Origin: UBA830 sp002295635
GTDB lineage: Bacteria > Pseudomonadota > Alphaproteobacteria > MPNO01 > UBA830
Direction: 5' to 3'
NCBI GenBank assembly: GCA_002295635.1
Contig: DBHK01000017.1
Location: 1 to 64,000, forward strand
DNA: 64,000 nucleotides
The notes under the pieces were generated by a model, which ran no database searches, was not told the DNA's origin, and worked only from the letters and a program-made list of their open reading frames with translations. The position numbers and the translations under genes were made by a program. Of the stretch, positions 53,450 to 61,867 are shown piece after piece. Position 1 is the first letter of the stretch, and each line of letters starts with the position of its first letter.

Positions 53450-54580
53450 TTAGATATAATATTCAGTAAGCGGTGGGAAGCCGTTGAAACCAATAGAGGA
53501 ATATGTTGCGGTATAAGCACCGGTACTAAGGATCTCGATCCGATCGCCAGCCGAAAGATCAAGCGGAAGCGAGTACCCAGCAGCATCATATAGGACATCC
53601 ACCTCATCGCAGGTGGGGCCAGCGAGAACTACGGGGCCCGTCGGGCCGCCGTCATACAGCGTAGTTATACGATACTGGATCGCCTCTTCAAAGGTCTCTG
53701 GAAGACCCCCGAATTTCCCAATATCGAGAAAAATCCACCGACGATCGGGTTCCCGCGACTTTTCTGCGATGAGAATGATCTCTGTCTGAATGATTCCCGC
53801 GTCCCCAACGATATAACGTCCTGGCTCCGCGATCACGCGTGGCGGCTTATCCCCGAAACAACGCTCCAGTGCATCCTTTATTTGGTTGGCATAGACATTC
53901 AAAGGTTCTACGGACTGACTGTAATTAGCGGGGAAGCCACCTCCAATATTCAGCATTGTCAAGTGAATGCCAAGCCGCGAAAGTTCTTCGAAGATCATTG
54001 CGCATCGTTTAATTGCCCGATGCCACTGCAGAGGATCTCGCTGTTGGGACCCGACGTGAAATGAAAGGCCTGCTGGCACCATTCCTCTCTCGCCAGCTTC
54101 TCTCAGCATCCATACTGCCTGATCGGCTTCGCATCCAAACTTGCGGGAGAGGGGCCAGTCTGATCCCGTACCATCCACATAAACCCTGCAATAGACCCGA
54201 GCGCCCGGCGCCACCTCCGAAAGTTTCACTAATTCGGCAAGGCTGTCGAAGGCAAAAAGTCTAACTCCATAATCATAAGCTTGCGCAATATCTCGCTTTT
54301 TTTTTATCGTATTACCGTATCCAATCCGATCAACTCCAATACTCCGATCAAGACAGGATTCGATCTCATAGATGCTTGCCGTATCGAAGTATGACCCAAG
54401 TGAATTTAGAAGACTAAGGACCTCACCGGCGGGATTTGCCTTCATCGCATAGTAGATATCTGACCCGGGTAACGCACGTGTCAGATCTTTATAATTGGCC
54501 TCAACCATATCAAGGTCGACAACAAGACATGGCGTATCCGGCCTACTCTCTTTGAGAAAATTTCGAATCTTTTTCGTCAT
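53450..54580 (-). CDS. Ornithine/lysine decarboxylase-like (fold-type III, eukaryotic-type ODC)
   Basis: A 376-residue PLP decarboxylase of the alanine racemase-like fold. The PLP Lys-47 is in YYAMKANPAGEV, with HVGSQ, NIGGGFPANY, EPGRYIVGDAG for the phosphate and substrate sites and the catalytic Cys in GPTCDEVDVLY. This type makes putrescine (or cadaverine) in alphaproteobacteria. It diverges from aroQ with about 380 bases between, a long leader that could hold regulation. A downstream GST-like gene shares the strand. Substrate preference between ornithine and lysine cannot be decided by eye. Confidence 0.93.
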   Translation of the reverse strand: MTKKIRNFLKESRPDTPCLVVDLDMVEANYKDLTRALPGSDIYYAMKANPAGEVLSLLNSLGSYFDTASIYEIESCLDRSIGVDRIGYGNTIKKKRDIAQAYDYGVRLFAFDSLAELVKLSEVAPGARVYCRVYVDGTGSDWPLSRKFGCEADQAVWMLREAGERGMVPAGLSFHVGSQQRDPLQWHRAIKRCAMIFEELSRLGIHLTMLNIGGGFPANYSQSVEPLNVYANQIKDALERCFGDKPPRVIAEPGRYIVGDAGIIQTEIILIAEKSREPDRRWIFLDIGKFGGLPETFEEAIQYRITTLYDGGPTGPVVLAGPTCDEVDVLYDAAGYSLPLDLSAGDRIEILSTGAYTATYSSIGFNGFPPLTEYYI

Positions 54581-54962
54581 TGCCGATGCGTTTTAGCTTG
54601 CCGCCTCAGCTGCGGAAAGAAAATTCCGCCAAGTTTTCGTCTTTTGGACGATAGAAGATAAATATCTTCACAGTATTCTGTGCCTAATTCCATTGATTGG
54701 TATATTGTATGGATTAAGCATAATTTACTTTTCCATGATTACTACATTTAAACAATCTGAGTGGATTCATTTTAAAGTCCGAACAAATCGGTTTTATGGT
54801 ATGGAATAACAGTGCGTAGTTAAAGCGTAGGGAAACACAAATGTGCCGAATCAATTTCGGCAAACCTCGGATCTCCGAGGGATAAACGGCATTGCTCTTA
54901 TGAGACATCCTGCGGTAAGGCTTGTCGTATAAATTTGGAAACTTAACTTAGGATGATTTAAT
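54581..54962. promoter_or_regulatory. Divergent region: possible structured leader of the decarboxylase gene and aroQ upstream
   Basis: A perfect hairpin GCGGAA-TTTTCT-TTCCGC (minus-strand reading, about 54612-54629) lies some 32 bases before the decarboxylase start. Alphaproteobacterial ornithine decarboxylase genes are known to carry a structured speF leader; I cannot confirm that motif by eye. Toward aroQ the DNA is AT-rich, with AGGA at 54950-54953 serving as the likely aroQ ribosome binding site. No credible gene lies inside. Confidence 0.35.
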
Positions 54963-55412
54963 ATTTCTCGCTTTCTAATCATTAACGGCCCAAACCTTAA
55001 CATGTTAGGCAATCGAGAGCCGGCGATCTACGGGAATACCAGCCTCGATGAAATCCGCGCCGACTGCGAAACCCATGCTTCAGGAATAGGCGCGGCTGTC
55101 GATTTCCGACAGTCAAACAACGAGGCGGAGATGATCGATTGGATCCAAGCGGCGCCTGAAAGTGCCGACGGCATAATCATCAATCCAGCAGCTTTTACTC
55201 ACACGTCTATAGCCATTCTTGATGCGCTCGTCCTGACGGAGATACCGGTCATCGAGATACATATCTCTAATATCTTTCGCCGGGAGAGCTTCCGACAGCA
55301 CTCCTATGTTTCGATGGGTGCGACAGGCATTATCTCAGGATTTGGCGCTAGTGGTTATATTATGGCCATCGATGCATTGGTAAATTTATTAGCGGCCAAA
55401 AAGGAATTCTAA
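54963..55412 (+). CDS. aroQ: Type II 3-dehydroquinate dehydratase, apparent ATT start
   Basis: A 149-residue dodecameric enzyme of the shikimate pathway. The first ATG (55002) would remove RFLIINGPNLN, which contains the conserved NGPN loop needed for catalysis. In frame upstream, back to a TGA at 54954, the only near-start codons are ATT or ATC; ATT 54963 gives MSRFLIINGPNLN, exactly the normal family N-terminus, and has AGGA nine bases upstream. Active residues Arg and Tyr in LGNREPAIYG, and ISNIFRRESFRQHS, are kept. The stop overlaps accB in a TAATG junction, the usual alphaproteobacterial order aroQ-accB-accC. A sequencing error in the start codon is the main alternative. Confidence 0.9.
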   Translation: MSRFLIINGPNLNMLGNREPAIYGNTSLDEIRADCETHASGIGAAVDFRQSNNEAEMIDWIQAAPESADGIIINPAAFTHTSIAILDALVLTEIPVIEIHISNIFRRESFRQHSYVSMGATGIISGFGASGYIMAIDALVNLLAAKKEF

Positions 55413-55861
55413 TGGCGAATAAATTCGACATAGACCCTGACCTCATTAAGAAGCTTGCAGGTCTCCTTGAAGAGACCGGGTTGAGTGAAATCGAATTCGA
55501 AAGTACGGGGAAACGTATCCGCGTCGCCCGATCCGTGATGGACACATCTCCAGCGGTAACGGTTGCCGCGTCGCCGTCCACTACCCAGACGACCGCGAGC
55601 GCCGAACTATCGATAGAACAACGCCAAGGCACATCGATCACTGCCCCAATGGTCGGAACCATATTCTTATCGCCGGAGCCAGGGGCAGAGCAGTTTATTC
55701 AAGTGGGCGATACTATTTCAGAAGGTCAGACTGTAATGCTGATAGAAGCGATGAAAACCTACAACCCCGTCCGGGCAACGAAAAGCGGTAAAGTGACACA
55801 AATACTCGTTGCGGATTCGACACCTGTCGAATTCGGCGAGGAATTGTTGTTGATCGAGTAA
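55412..55861 (+). CDS. accB: Biotin carboxyl carrier protein of acetyl-CoA carboxylase
   Basis: A 149-residue carrier that holds biotin for acetyl-CoA carboxylase, the first step of fatty acid synthesis. An N-terminal helical part (about 1-45) and a Pro/Ala/Thr-rich linker (46-72) precede the biotinyl domain with the modified Lys-115 in IEAMKTYNPV; the usual motif is EAMKM, here Thr follows the Lys. The ATG overlaps the aroQ stop by one base, so translation is coupled. accC follows after 30 bases. Confidence 0.96.
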   Translation: MANKFDIDPDLIKKLAGLLEETGLSEIEFESTGKRIRVARSVMDTSPAVTVAASPSTTQTTASAELSIEQRQGTSITAPMVGTIFLSPEPGAEQFIQVGDTISEGQTVMLIEAMKTYNPVRATKSGKVTQILVADSTPVEFGEELLLIE

Positions 55862-55891
55862 TACTAAGCTTCAATCGGGTCTGACAAAGCG

Positions 55892-57244
55892 ATGTTCGAG
55901 AAAATCCTTATTGCTAATCGTGGGGAGATTGCACTGCGAATTCATCGTGCCTGCAAGGAAATGGGTATATCGACCGTCGCCGTGCATTCAACGGCCGACG
56001 CAGATGCAATGCATGTTCGGCTTGCGGATGAGAGTGTCTGCCTCGGGCCAGCCCCAGCTAAAGATAGTTATCTGAATATTCCTGCAATCGTTTCCGCTGC
56101 TACCATTACAGGTGCCGATGCTGTTCACCCCGGCTATGGATTCTTATCTGAGGAGGCAAGTTTTGCCTCTATACTAAAGGAACATGGCTTCACTTTTATA
56201 GGGCCCTCTGCCGAACACATTACCCTGATGGGCGATAAGGTGGCGGCAAAGGTCGCAGTGGAGGAAAATGGCGTGCCAATTGTCCCCGGATCCAGAGGCG
56301 CCCTTAAAACCGCGGCGGACGCCTGCAAAGCAGCGGATGAGATCGGCTATCCGGTTTTGATAAAGGCTGCTGGTGGTGGGGGGGGCCGCGGAATGCAAAT
56401 TGTCCGGCGTTCCGAGGATGTAGAAGATGCATACCGGATGGCACGGACCGAAGCCAAGGCCAGCTTCCGAAATGACACTGTCTATATGGAGAAATTTCTG
56501 GAAAAACCGCGTCATATCGAAGTTCAGGTTTTCTCCGATGGTCAAGGAGGTGCCGTGCATTTAGGAGAAAGGGACTGCTCCCTTCAACGGCGTCATCAGA
56601 AAGTTTTGGAGGAGGCGCGCTCTCCCGCTTTAGATGACCCGGCACGAGAAAAAATTGGTAAGATTGCTGCAGACGCGGTGCGCCGAATTGGATACCGCAA
56701 CGCAGGCACCATTGAGTTCCTTTACGAGGACGGTGAGTTCTATTTTATAGAGATGAATACGCGGTTGCAGGTCGAACATCCTGTCACCGAAATGATAACC
56801 GGCATTGACATGGTGAGGGAACAAATTCGCGTAGCAGCCGGTTTACCCCTTTCGTTTGAACAGTCAGAGATTAACTTTGAAGGGCACGCTATCGAATGCC
56901 GTATCACGGCAGAGAACCCGGATACCTTCGTTCCGTCACCTGGCCGCATTACCGACTATCATCCTCCAGGCGGCATGTCGGTGCGGGTGGACTCTGGCCT
57001 GTACGCCGGATACGAGATTCCACCTCAATATGATAGTCTAGTTGCCAAGTTAGTAGTCCACGGCGGCAACCGGAATGAATGTCTAATGCGTCTTAGACGT
57101 TCGCTCGAAGAATTTGTGATAGGCGGTATAGAGACTACAATTCCACTGCATGCAAAAATTATCGAAAATTCGGACTTTGTCGATGGCAATTATGATATCC
57201 ATTGGCTAGAGCGCTTTGTTGCAGGGGGGATAGCGGATAGCTAG
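55892..57244 (+). CDS. accC: Biotin carboxylase of acetyl-CoA carboxylase
   Basis: A 450-residue ATP-grasp enzyme that carboxylates biotin on AccB. The N-terminal biotin carboxylase domain opens MFEKILIANRGEIALRIHRA, the glycine-rich ATP loop reads KAAGGGGGRGMQIV near residue 160, and the catalytic segment EMNTRLQVEHPVTE near 288 is intact. Length matches E. coli AccC (449). It lies between accB and aat on the same strand. The carboxyltransferase genes accA and accD are not in the window. Confidence 0.97.
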   Translation: MFEKILIANRGEIALRIHRACKEMGISTVAVHSTADADAMHVRLADESVCLGPAPAKDSYLNIPAIVSAATITGADAVHPGYGFLSEEASFASILKEHGFTFIGPSAEHITLMGDKVAAKVAVEENGVPIVPGSRGALKTAADACKAADEIGYPVLIKAAGGGGGRGMQIVRRSEDVEDAYRMARTEAKASFRNDTVYMEKFLEKPRHIEVQVFSDGQGGAVHLGERDCSLQRRHQKVLEEARSPALDDPAREKIGKIAADAVRRIGYRNAGTIEFLYEDGEFYFIEMNTRLQVEHPVTEMITGIDMVREQIRVAAGLPLSFEQSEINFEGHAIECRITAENPDTFVPSPGRITDYHPPGGMSVRVDSGLYAGYEIPPQYDSLVAKLVVHGGNRNECLMRLRRSLEEFVIGGIETTIPLHAKIIENSDFVDGNYDIHWLERFVAGGIADS

Positions 57245-57267
57245 AAAAACACCCGCGCCAGCCGCTT

Positions 57268-57918
57268 ATGACTAAACTAACACCTGAAATCATACTTCGA
57301 GCCTACGCCGTGGGGCTTTTTCCAATGGCGGAAAACCGTCAAGACACCACCTTGTATTGGATTGATCCCGAAAAGCGCGGTGTATTGCCATTGAACGACT
57401 TCCATATACCTCGGCGCCTACGCCGTACGGTTCGAGCCGGCACATTTGAGGTATACTGCAACACTGCCTTCACTGACGTAATCCGCGGCTGTGCCGCCCC
57501 TGGGGCGGGTCGCGACGAAAGCTGGATTAATGAGGAGATAATCTCCCTCTACACGATGCTTAATAAGATGGGTCGAGCCTATTCGGTCGAGGCCTGGCAT
57601 AATGGTAAACTAGTCGGGGGATTGTACGGCGTTGCCCTCGGAGCAGTATTCTTCGGCGAGAGTATGTTCAGCACTGTTCGGGACGCCAGTAAAGTCGCCT
57701 TGGTCCATCTGGTTGCTAGGCTAAAAAAAGGGAAATTCACGCTTCTCGATACCCAGTTCGTGAATAGACATTTAGCCCAGTTCGGCGTCGTCGAAATGCC
57801 GCGGTCTGGTTTTCGCCAGAAACTTTCGTCGGCACTAGACCGCTCGGCTATATTCCCTACCGAATTGCGTCAGTCAGAACTAGAAGATTTTCTGCAGTCT
57901 ACCACCCACACATCGTAG
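57268..57918 (+). CDS. aat: Leucyl/phenylalanyl-tRNA--protein transferase
   Basis: A 216-residue GNAT-like enzyme that adds Leu or Phe to proteins with N-terminal Arg or Lys, marking them for ClpS/ClpAP in the N-end rule pathway. YAVGLFPMAENR, FFGESMFS and LLDTQFVNRHLAQFG are its signature blocks. It sits 23 bases after accC. clpA, encoding the protease partner, lies only 4 kb downstream in this window. The last 49 bases overlap the convergent DUF2155 gene. Confidence 0.96.
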   Translation: MTKLTPEIILRAYAVGLFPMAENRQDTTLYWIDPEKRGVLPLNDFHIPRRLRRTVRAGTFEVYCNTAFTDVIRGCAAPGAGRDESWINEEIISLYTMLNKMGRAYSVEAWHNGKLVGGLYGVALGAVFFGESMFSTVRDASKVALVHLVARLKKGKFTLLDTQFVNRHLAQFGVVEMPRSGFRQKLSSALDRSAIFPTELRQSELEDFLQSTTHTS

Positions 57919-58256
57919 ACCGGATGCTCCATAGATGATGCGGCAGGGCTGGAGGCAAACATCCAGCCAGCAAACAAATTAATAGCACTTTCACCAAGGC
58001 GGCGTTCGCGTATCTCAAGGTAAGCTGTCGTTTCTGGGGTTTCCGTCGGGGGCCGTTTGTGACATTTGCGCACGGTTATTTCGAGGGTTCCGAACCGTAC
58101 ATCCTCACCAATCGGCGCCTCTATAGTTGAAATCCTTGCTGTGATCTTATCCAAACCCTGAAGGACCGTAACGACTGATTTTTGCGGTTGCGCAATCGCA
58201 GGCTGCAAATAGAGGGCGGCCGAAAGGATCAGGATATGGACTCCCAAACGTATCAT
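57870..58256 (-). CDS. DUF2155 secreted protein
   Basis: A 128-residue exported protein with a signal peptide (about 1-21, cleavage near PAIA-QP), followed by a beta-rich domain with TARISTIEAPIGEDVRFGTLEI, the RKCHKRPPTETPET segment and WMFASSPAASSMEHPVYDVWV. This is the DUF2155 family, conserved in alphaproteobacteria beside mlaD and aat, with two conserved Cys that may form a disulfide. Function is unknown. ATG 58256 is preferred; a start at 58319 would overlap mlaD by 20 bases. The 3' end runs 49 bases into the convergent aat gene. Confidence 0.87.
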   Translation of the reverse strand: MIRLGVHILILSAALYLQPAIAQPQKSVVTVLQGLDKITARISTIEAPIGEDVRFGTLEITVRKCHKRPPTETPETTAYLEIRERRLGESAINLFAGWMFASSPAASSMEHPVYDVWVVDCRKSSSSD

Positions 58257-58299
58257 GTGTATTACGCCACTCGGATTTGAGGCCAACAAACCGGTACGT

Positions 58300-58764
58300 T
58301 TAGTTAGCCTTCTCGCCATCCTTATTGGTCTGGCTAAAAATCATCTGTCCAACAAGTCCCATAAGATCGATTGACCCTTGGGTAGTGGTGATCTCCTCAC
58401 CCGCCTGAAGCATTTCGTCTGACCCACCCGGTGAAAGCGCCAGAAATTTATCACCCAGTAACCCATCGGAAGAAACCGAGATTGAGGTGTCTTCCGGGAT
58501 CTTGATATCAGAACTAATATTCATGGACACCTTTGCAAAGTAGGTTTTGGGATCCAGAAAAGATGCTGTAACTGTCCCAATCTTGATACCACTCATCCTG
58601 ACGTCCGATCCAGAGAGAATACCGTCAATCCGATCGAAGCTCGCTGTTATCTCGTACCCTTGAACTTTGCCAACCTCAGCCTTGTTATACGCAAAAAAGA
58701 TGAACAATGCCGCCACCAAGAGCACCACCGCACCCATCACAGTCTCAATTAGGTTTTTCCGCAT
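58300..58764 (-). CDS. mlaD: MlaD, lipid-transport MCE-domain protein
   Basis: A 154-residue inner-membrane-anchored MCE protein that forms a hexameric channel for phospholipid transport from the outer membrane. One N-terminal helix (about 8-27) precedes the MCE domain with FDRIDGILSGSDVRMSGIKIGTV and SSDGLLGDKFLALSPGG, then a hydrophobic tail (QGSIDLMGLVGQMIF). The other mla genes are not adjacent. It lies 38 bases after the NDUFA12 gene, the standard alphaproteobacterial order. Confidence 0.94.
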   Translation of the reverse strand: MRKNLIETVMGAVVLLVAALFIFFAYNKAEVGKVQGYEITASFDRIDGILSGSDVRMSGIKIGTVTASFLDPKTYFAKVSMNISSDIKIPEDTSISVSSDGLLGDKFLALSPGGSDEMLQAGEEITTTQGSIDLMGLVGQMIFSQTNKDGEKAN

Positions 58765-58802
58765 TCCCGCTAGGTCTCCTTCCTATCGGCTAACCATATA
58801 CT

Positions 58803-59159
58803 CTAAGAAGGCTGCCAAGGTTCATAATCACCCGTCGCCTCATCCCTCTGACCACCATTCAGGATGTGACCGGGGGGACGGTAGGCATTCTCTGTCCCTG
58901 TCATGTTTGGCTGATGCTCTTTTTGCCATTCCCAGCGGCGCCCCACATCATCTTCCGGAATATCATCCGTAGTGTGGTGCAGCCATGAATGCCACGCTGG
59001 CGGCACGCGAGACGCCTCAGGATTTCCTTTATAAATCACCCACCGTTTCTCGCGAACCGAACGCGTTCCGCGCTTAGTCCGATAATACGCATTGCCTTGG
59101 GTATCTGTGCCCACCTGCTGACCGTTAAATATCGTAAATAATCTGGTTCCAATGGTCAT
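58803..59159 (-). CDS. NADH:ubiquinone oxidoreductase subunit NDUFA12
   Basis: A 118-residue accessory subunit of respiratory complex I, shared by mitochondria and alphaproteobacteria. The motif GTDTQGNAYYRTK, the RRWVIYKG-type segment (KRWVIYKGNPEASRVPPAWHSWLHH) and the YEPWQP tail near the end are diagnostic. I choose ATG 59159, with GAGG upstream; an ATG five codons earlier is possible. It heads the short run NDUFA12-mlaD-DUF2155 and, like the zeta inhibitor, supports alphaproteobacterial origin. Confidence 0.94.
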   Translation of the reverse strand: MTIGTRLFTIFNGQQVGTDTQGNAYYRTKRGTRSVREKRWVIYKGNPEASRVPPAWHSWLHHTTDDIPEDDVGRRWEWQKEHQPNMTGTENAYRPPGHILNGGQRDEATGDYEPWQPS

Positions 59160-59377
59160 ACGTACCTCTAACAAAGGTTGATTCCGAGTAATTCTTCGGT
59201 CAACGGCCGACTAAACTGTATCTTATAATCGTCGATTTCGTCCAGTCTTACACTTCTTTATCACTTGTATCTTTGTCACATGCTAAAAGTCATCTACCTG
59301 ATATCATTTCGTGATTTTGGACACTAGATCGTCTTGCTACATATCGCTACGTTCGACCTATATAATGGAGAATCGTA

Positions 59378-59842
59378 ATGAGCACACGAATCGTTCAACG
59401 CCTTGCGGAGTTAGGGTTCACCCTACCATCCGCACCTGTCCCATCCGCAAATTATGTTCCCTTTCGGCGGTCTGGAAGTCACATCTTTATTGCGGGGCAA
59501 ATTTCAATTACCGACGACAAAAGCGTAAGAGGTAAGGTCGGTCACGATTTATCTATCGAGGAAGGCTACGCCGCAGCGCGTCTTTGCGGGCTGAATATCC
59601 TTGCTCAATTGAAGGCTTGCGTCGGAGCAGATATTGATCGCGCCAAGGCGATTAAGTTGGGAGGTTTTGTGAATGCTCTGCCCGATTTCATTCAGCCACC
59701 CGCCGTAATCAATGGTGTGTCGGACCTTCTAATCGATGTGATGGGCGAAGATGCTGGAAAGCATGCGCGTTTCGCCGTCGTCGTTGCCTCTCTCCCAGGT
59801 GGTGCGGCTGTCGAGGTAGACGCAATTTTTGAGATCGAGTAG
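59378..59842 (+). CDS. RidA/YjgF-family protein
   Basis: A 154-residue trimeric RidA-like protein; RidA proteins hydrolyse reactive enamine/imine products of PLP enzymes. The family blocks are FRRSGSHIFIAGQIS, the GLNILAQLKACVG segment and a late GKHARFAVVVASLPGGAAVEV. The Arg that binds carboxylates in classical RidA is usually in R-x-x-V near the end and is conserved here as HARFAVV, though this longer subgroup differs. Its stop abuts the ATG of the next gene (TAGATG), so the two form an operon. Confidence 0.9.
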   Translation: MSTRIVQRLAELGFTLPSAPVPSANYVPFRRSGSHIFIAGQISITDDKSVRGKVGHDLSIEEGYAAARLCGLNILAQLKACVGADIDRAKAIKLGGFVNALPDFIQPPAVINGVSDLLIDVMGEDAGKHARFAVVVASLPGGAAVEVDAIFEIE

Positions 59843-61009
59843 ATGGTGGATGCGTGCGAGACCGTTACCGTAAAGATTCTTTCTTCTCTGAGTGAGGTGT
59901 CGGCCGAAGATTGGGATGGCTGTGCCGGTCCTGATAACCCGTTTATCTCTCATATGTTTCTAAAGACCCTAGAGGACTCGAGCGCGGCGTGCAACGAAAC
60001 CGGATGGCTCCCGCAACACGTTGTGATTGAGGACCCAGCCGGAGGGTTGATAGGTGCTGCCCCCTGTTACCTTAAATATCACTCCCATGGGGAATATGTT
60101 TTCGACTGGGGTTGGGCGGATGCATATACTCGCGCAGGTGGGAAATATTATCCCAAACTGCAGGTCTCAGTCCCTTTCTCCCCGGTTACCGGGCCCCGCC
60201 TTCTAGTTCGGGATGGAGAGGATAAAATCCATACCCGGAAGATGCTTGCAACTGGCCTCGTAGAATTGGCTAAGCAGCACAATTCCTCGTCGCTACACAT
60301 CACATTCACTCAAGAAGAAGAATGCCAAGATTTAAAGGAAATGAGTTTCCTAATCCGCCAAGGGCAACAATTCCATTGGCACAATCAAGGTTTCAAGAAC
60401 TTTGAAGACTTTTTAGAATCACTCAATTCACGCAAACGAAAAATGATCCGCAAGGAACGTGATGCCGCTAATGCCGCCGTCAATATCGAAGTTCTAACTG
60501 GCGATGACCTAACCGAGCACCACATGCAGTCGTTTTATCATTTTTACCGCAACACTGTAGATCGCAAGTGGGCCCATGCCTATCTGACCTACGAGTTCTT
60601 CCAACTGCTACGCGAGCGCATGTCTAAGAATGTGGTTTTGATGATGGCTAGCTGTAACGGGGATTATGTAGCTGGAGCGCTTAACATGAGAGGGCCGGAT
60701 ACTCTATGGGGTCGCAATTGGGGCTGTTCTGAACACTTCAAGATGCTCTATTTCGAGACCTGTTTCTACCGCGGCATAGAATTCGCGATTGAAAATGGGC
60801 TCTCTAAAGTCGAGGCTGGCGCTCAAGGACCGCATAAGATCAGTCGCGGCTACCTGCCTTCCGCTACCTATAGCTTGCATTGGATACGTGACGATGCTTT
60901 CCGACGTGCGGTCGCCGACTTCGTCGATCGAGAACGTTGCGGAGTTGAACACGAGATGGATTTGCTATCAGCACTTTCCCCATTCAAGATCTCAAATGCA
61001 CCACCGTGA
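59843..61009 (+). CDS. GNAT/FemAB-like acyltransferase (DUF482)
   Basis: A 388-residue protein of the group labelled peptidoglycan biosynthesis/GNAT. The C-terminal block KVEAGAQGPHKISRGYLPSATYSLHW is the hallmark, and FLESLNSRKRKMIRKERDAA in the middle resembles FemAB-type acyl transfer regions. Family members are proposed to add amino-acyl groups to the cell wall or lipids, but activity is not established. It is coupled to the RidA gene, with ATG directly after its stop. The following gene, clpA, is on the other strand after a long gap. Confidence 0.87.
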   Translation: MVDACETVTVKILSSLSEVSAEDWDGCAGPDNPFISHMFLKTLEDSSAACNETGWLPQHVVIEDPAGGLIGAAPCYLKYHSHGEYVFDWGWADAYTRAGGKYYPKLQVSVPFSPVTGPRLLVRDGEDKIHTRKMLATGLVELAKQHNSSSLHITFTQEEECQDLKEMSFLIRQGQQFHWHNQGFKNFEDFLESLNSRKRKMIRKERDAANAAVNIEVLTGDDLTEHHMQSFYHFYRNTVDRKWAHAYLTYEFFQLLRERMSKNVVLMMASCNGDYVAGALNMRGPDTLWGRNWGCSEHFKMLYFETCFYRGIEFAIENGLSKVEAGAQGPHKISRGYLPSATYSLHWIRDDAFRRAVADFVDRERCGVEHEMDLLSALSPFKISNAPP

Positions 61010-61867
61010 CCAATTACGAAGACATTTCCTATCTAACCGTCGACGGCAACTTGCTGCGCGGTTGGCTAAATCGGCCGATCGCCTGAAGATTGCTTTCATA
61101 CACGATGATCTCGAGGCCAACAGAATAGGTGTCTTTGCGGTGAGATTTTGAATTTCTGGCATCGCAAAATACCCACTACCAGTATAGGACGTTTCTTGGG
61201 GCTTGAGGCGGTTCAAGGAAATCTCGGTTACCTCGACATAACAGGCTAAATCATCGAAGAATTTGCATCTGCCCGCGGTGCCAAGCGGTAAGGCTTAGTC
61301 GTGGCTTGTCCGAGAGGCCGAGACTGGGCGTTAAAGTCACCTGTAATTAAAAACGCTGATAACAGTCAGTTTTTATAATCGATGCGCGGCAAATATTTGA
61401 TCATTTGCGGCGTTATTACTTGGTTCGAATAACCAAAACGAGTGTGTGATCGTGGTCGGCTACCCCTTTTCGAGATGGGATAAAGATAGAGATGGGCAAC
61501 CTTCACAGCCTCTTGGCGTCGGATTTGGAAAGTCATCTGCTGCCGATACTTATTTTTCAGGCTACCAACCACCAAAATGTCGAACTAACCTAGCGAGACG
61601 AATTGTTGACCTCTACCGATCAAAAGACTGAAAGGTGGAAGTTCCAAATTTCGCTGATGAGCTGAACAGACTTATTCCTGCTAATTCGGGTTCAAAAGTC
61701 GCCAACGTGGTTTTAGTGTCTATCAGGGAGTTACTCTTTGGCGTCTGAATGAACCCGGTTGGAATTGGTGTAGCAAACCAACCTTTTAGCGGTCACCTTA
61801 TTAGATCCTTAGGCTCACATTTAATAAAAGTGTAATTAGTTCTGAATTAGTGACAAGAATTGGCGAG
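61010..61867. other. Unusually long gene-poor gap before clpA
   Basis: At 858 bases, this is the longest gap in the window. Short open frames exist (for example 61446-61631 on the plus strand, 61 residues), but none has a ribosome binding site or recognisable domain. A loose inverted repeat GGTTGG/CCAACC at 61757-61783 is followed by TTTT on the plus strand, a weak terminator candidate for plus-strand transcription. Decayed gene remnants or an RNA gene are possible; I cannot support either. Confidence 0.35.

Noticed and set aside
54714..54908. A 64-residue leader peptide gene upstream of the decarboxylase
   Set aside because: No ribosome binding site and no similarity to the known ornithine-sensing leader peptide; treated as chance.
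55002..55412. aroQ starting at ATG 55002
   Set aside because: This removes the catalytic NGPN loop, which is encoded in frame directly upstream.
61446..61631. A 61-residue plus-strand gene in the gap before clpA
   Set aside because: No ribosome binding site, no recognisable domain, and composition unlike neighbours.
61757..61787. Intrinsic terminator for clpA
   Set aside because: The T-run lies on the plus strand, the wrong direction for clpA, and the loop is long.
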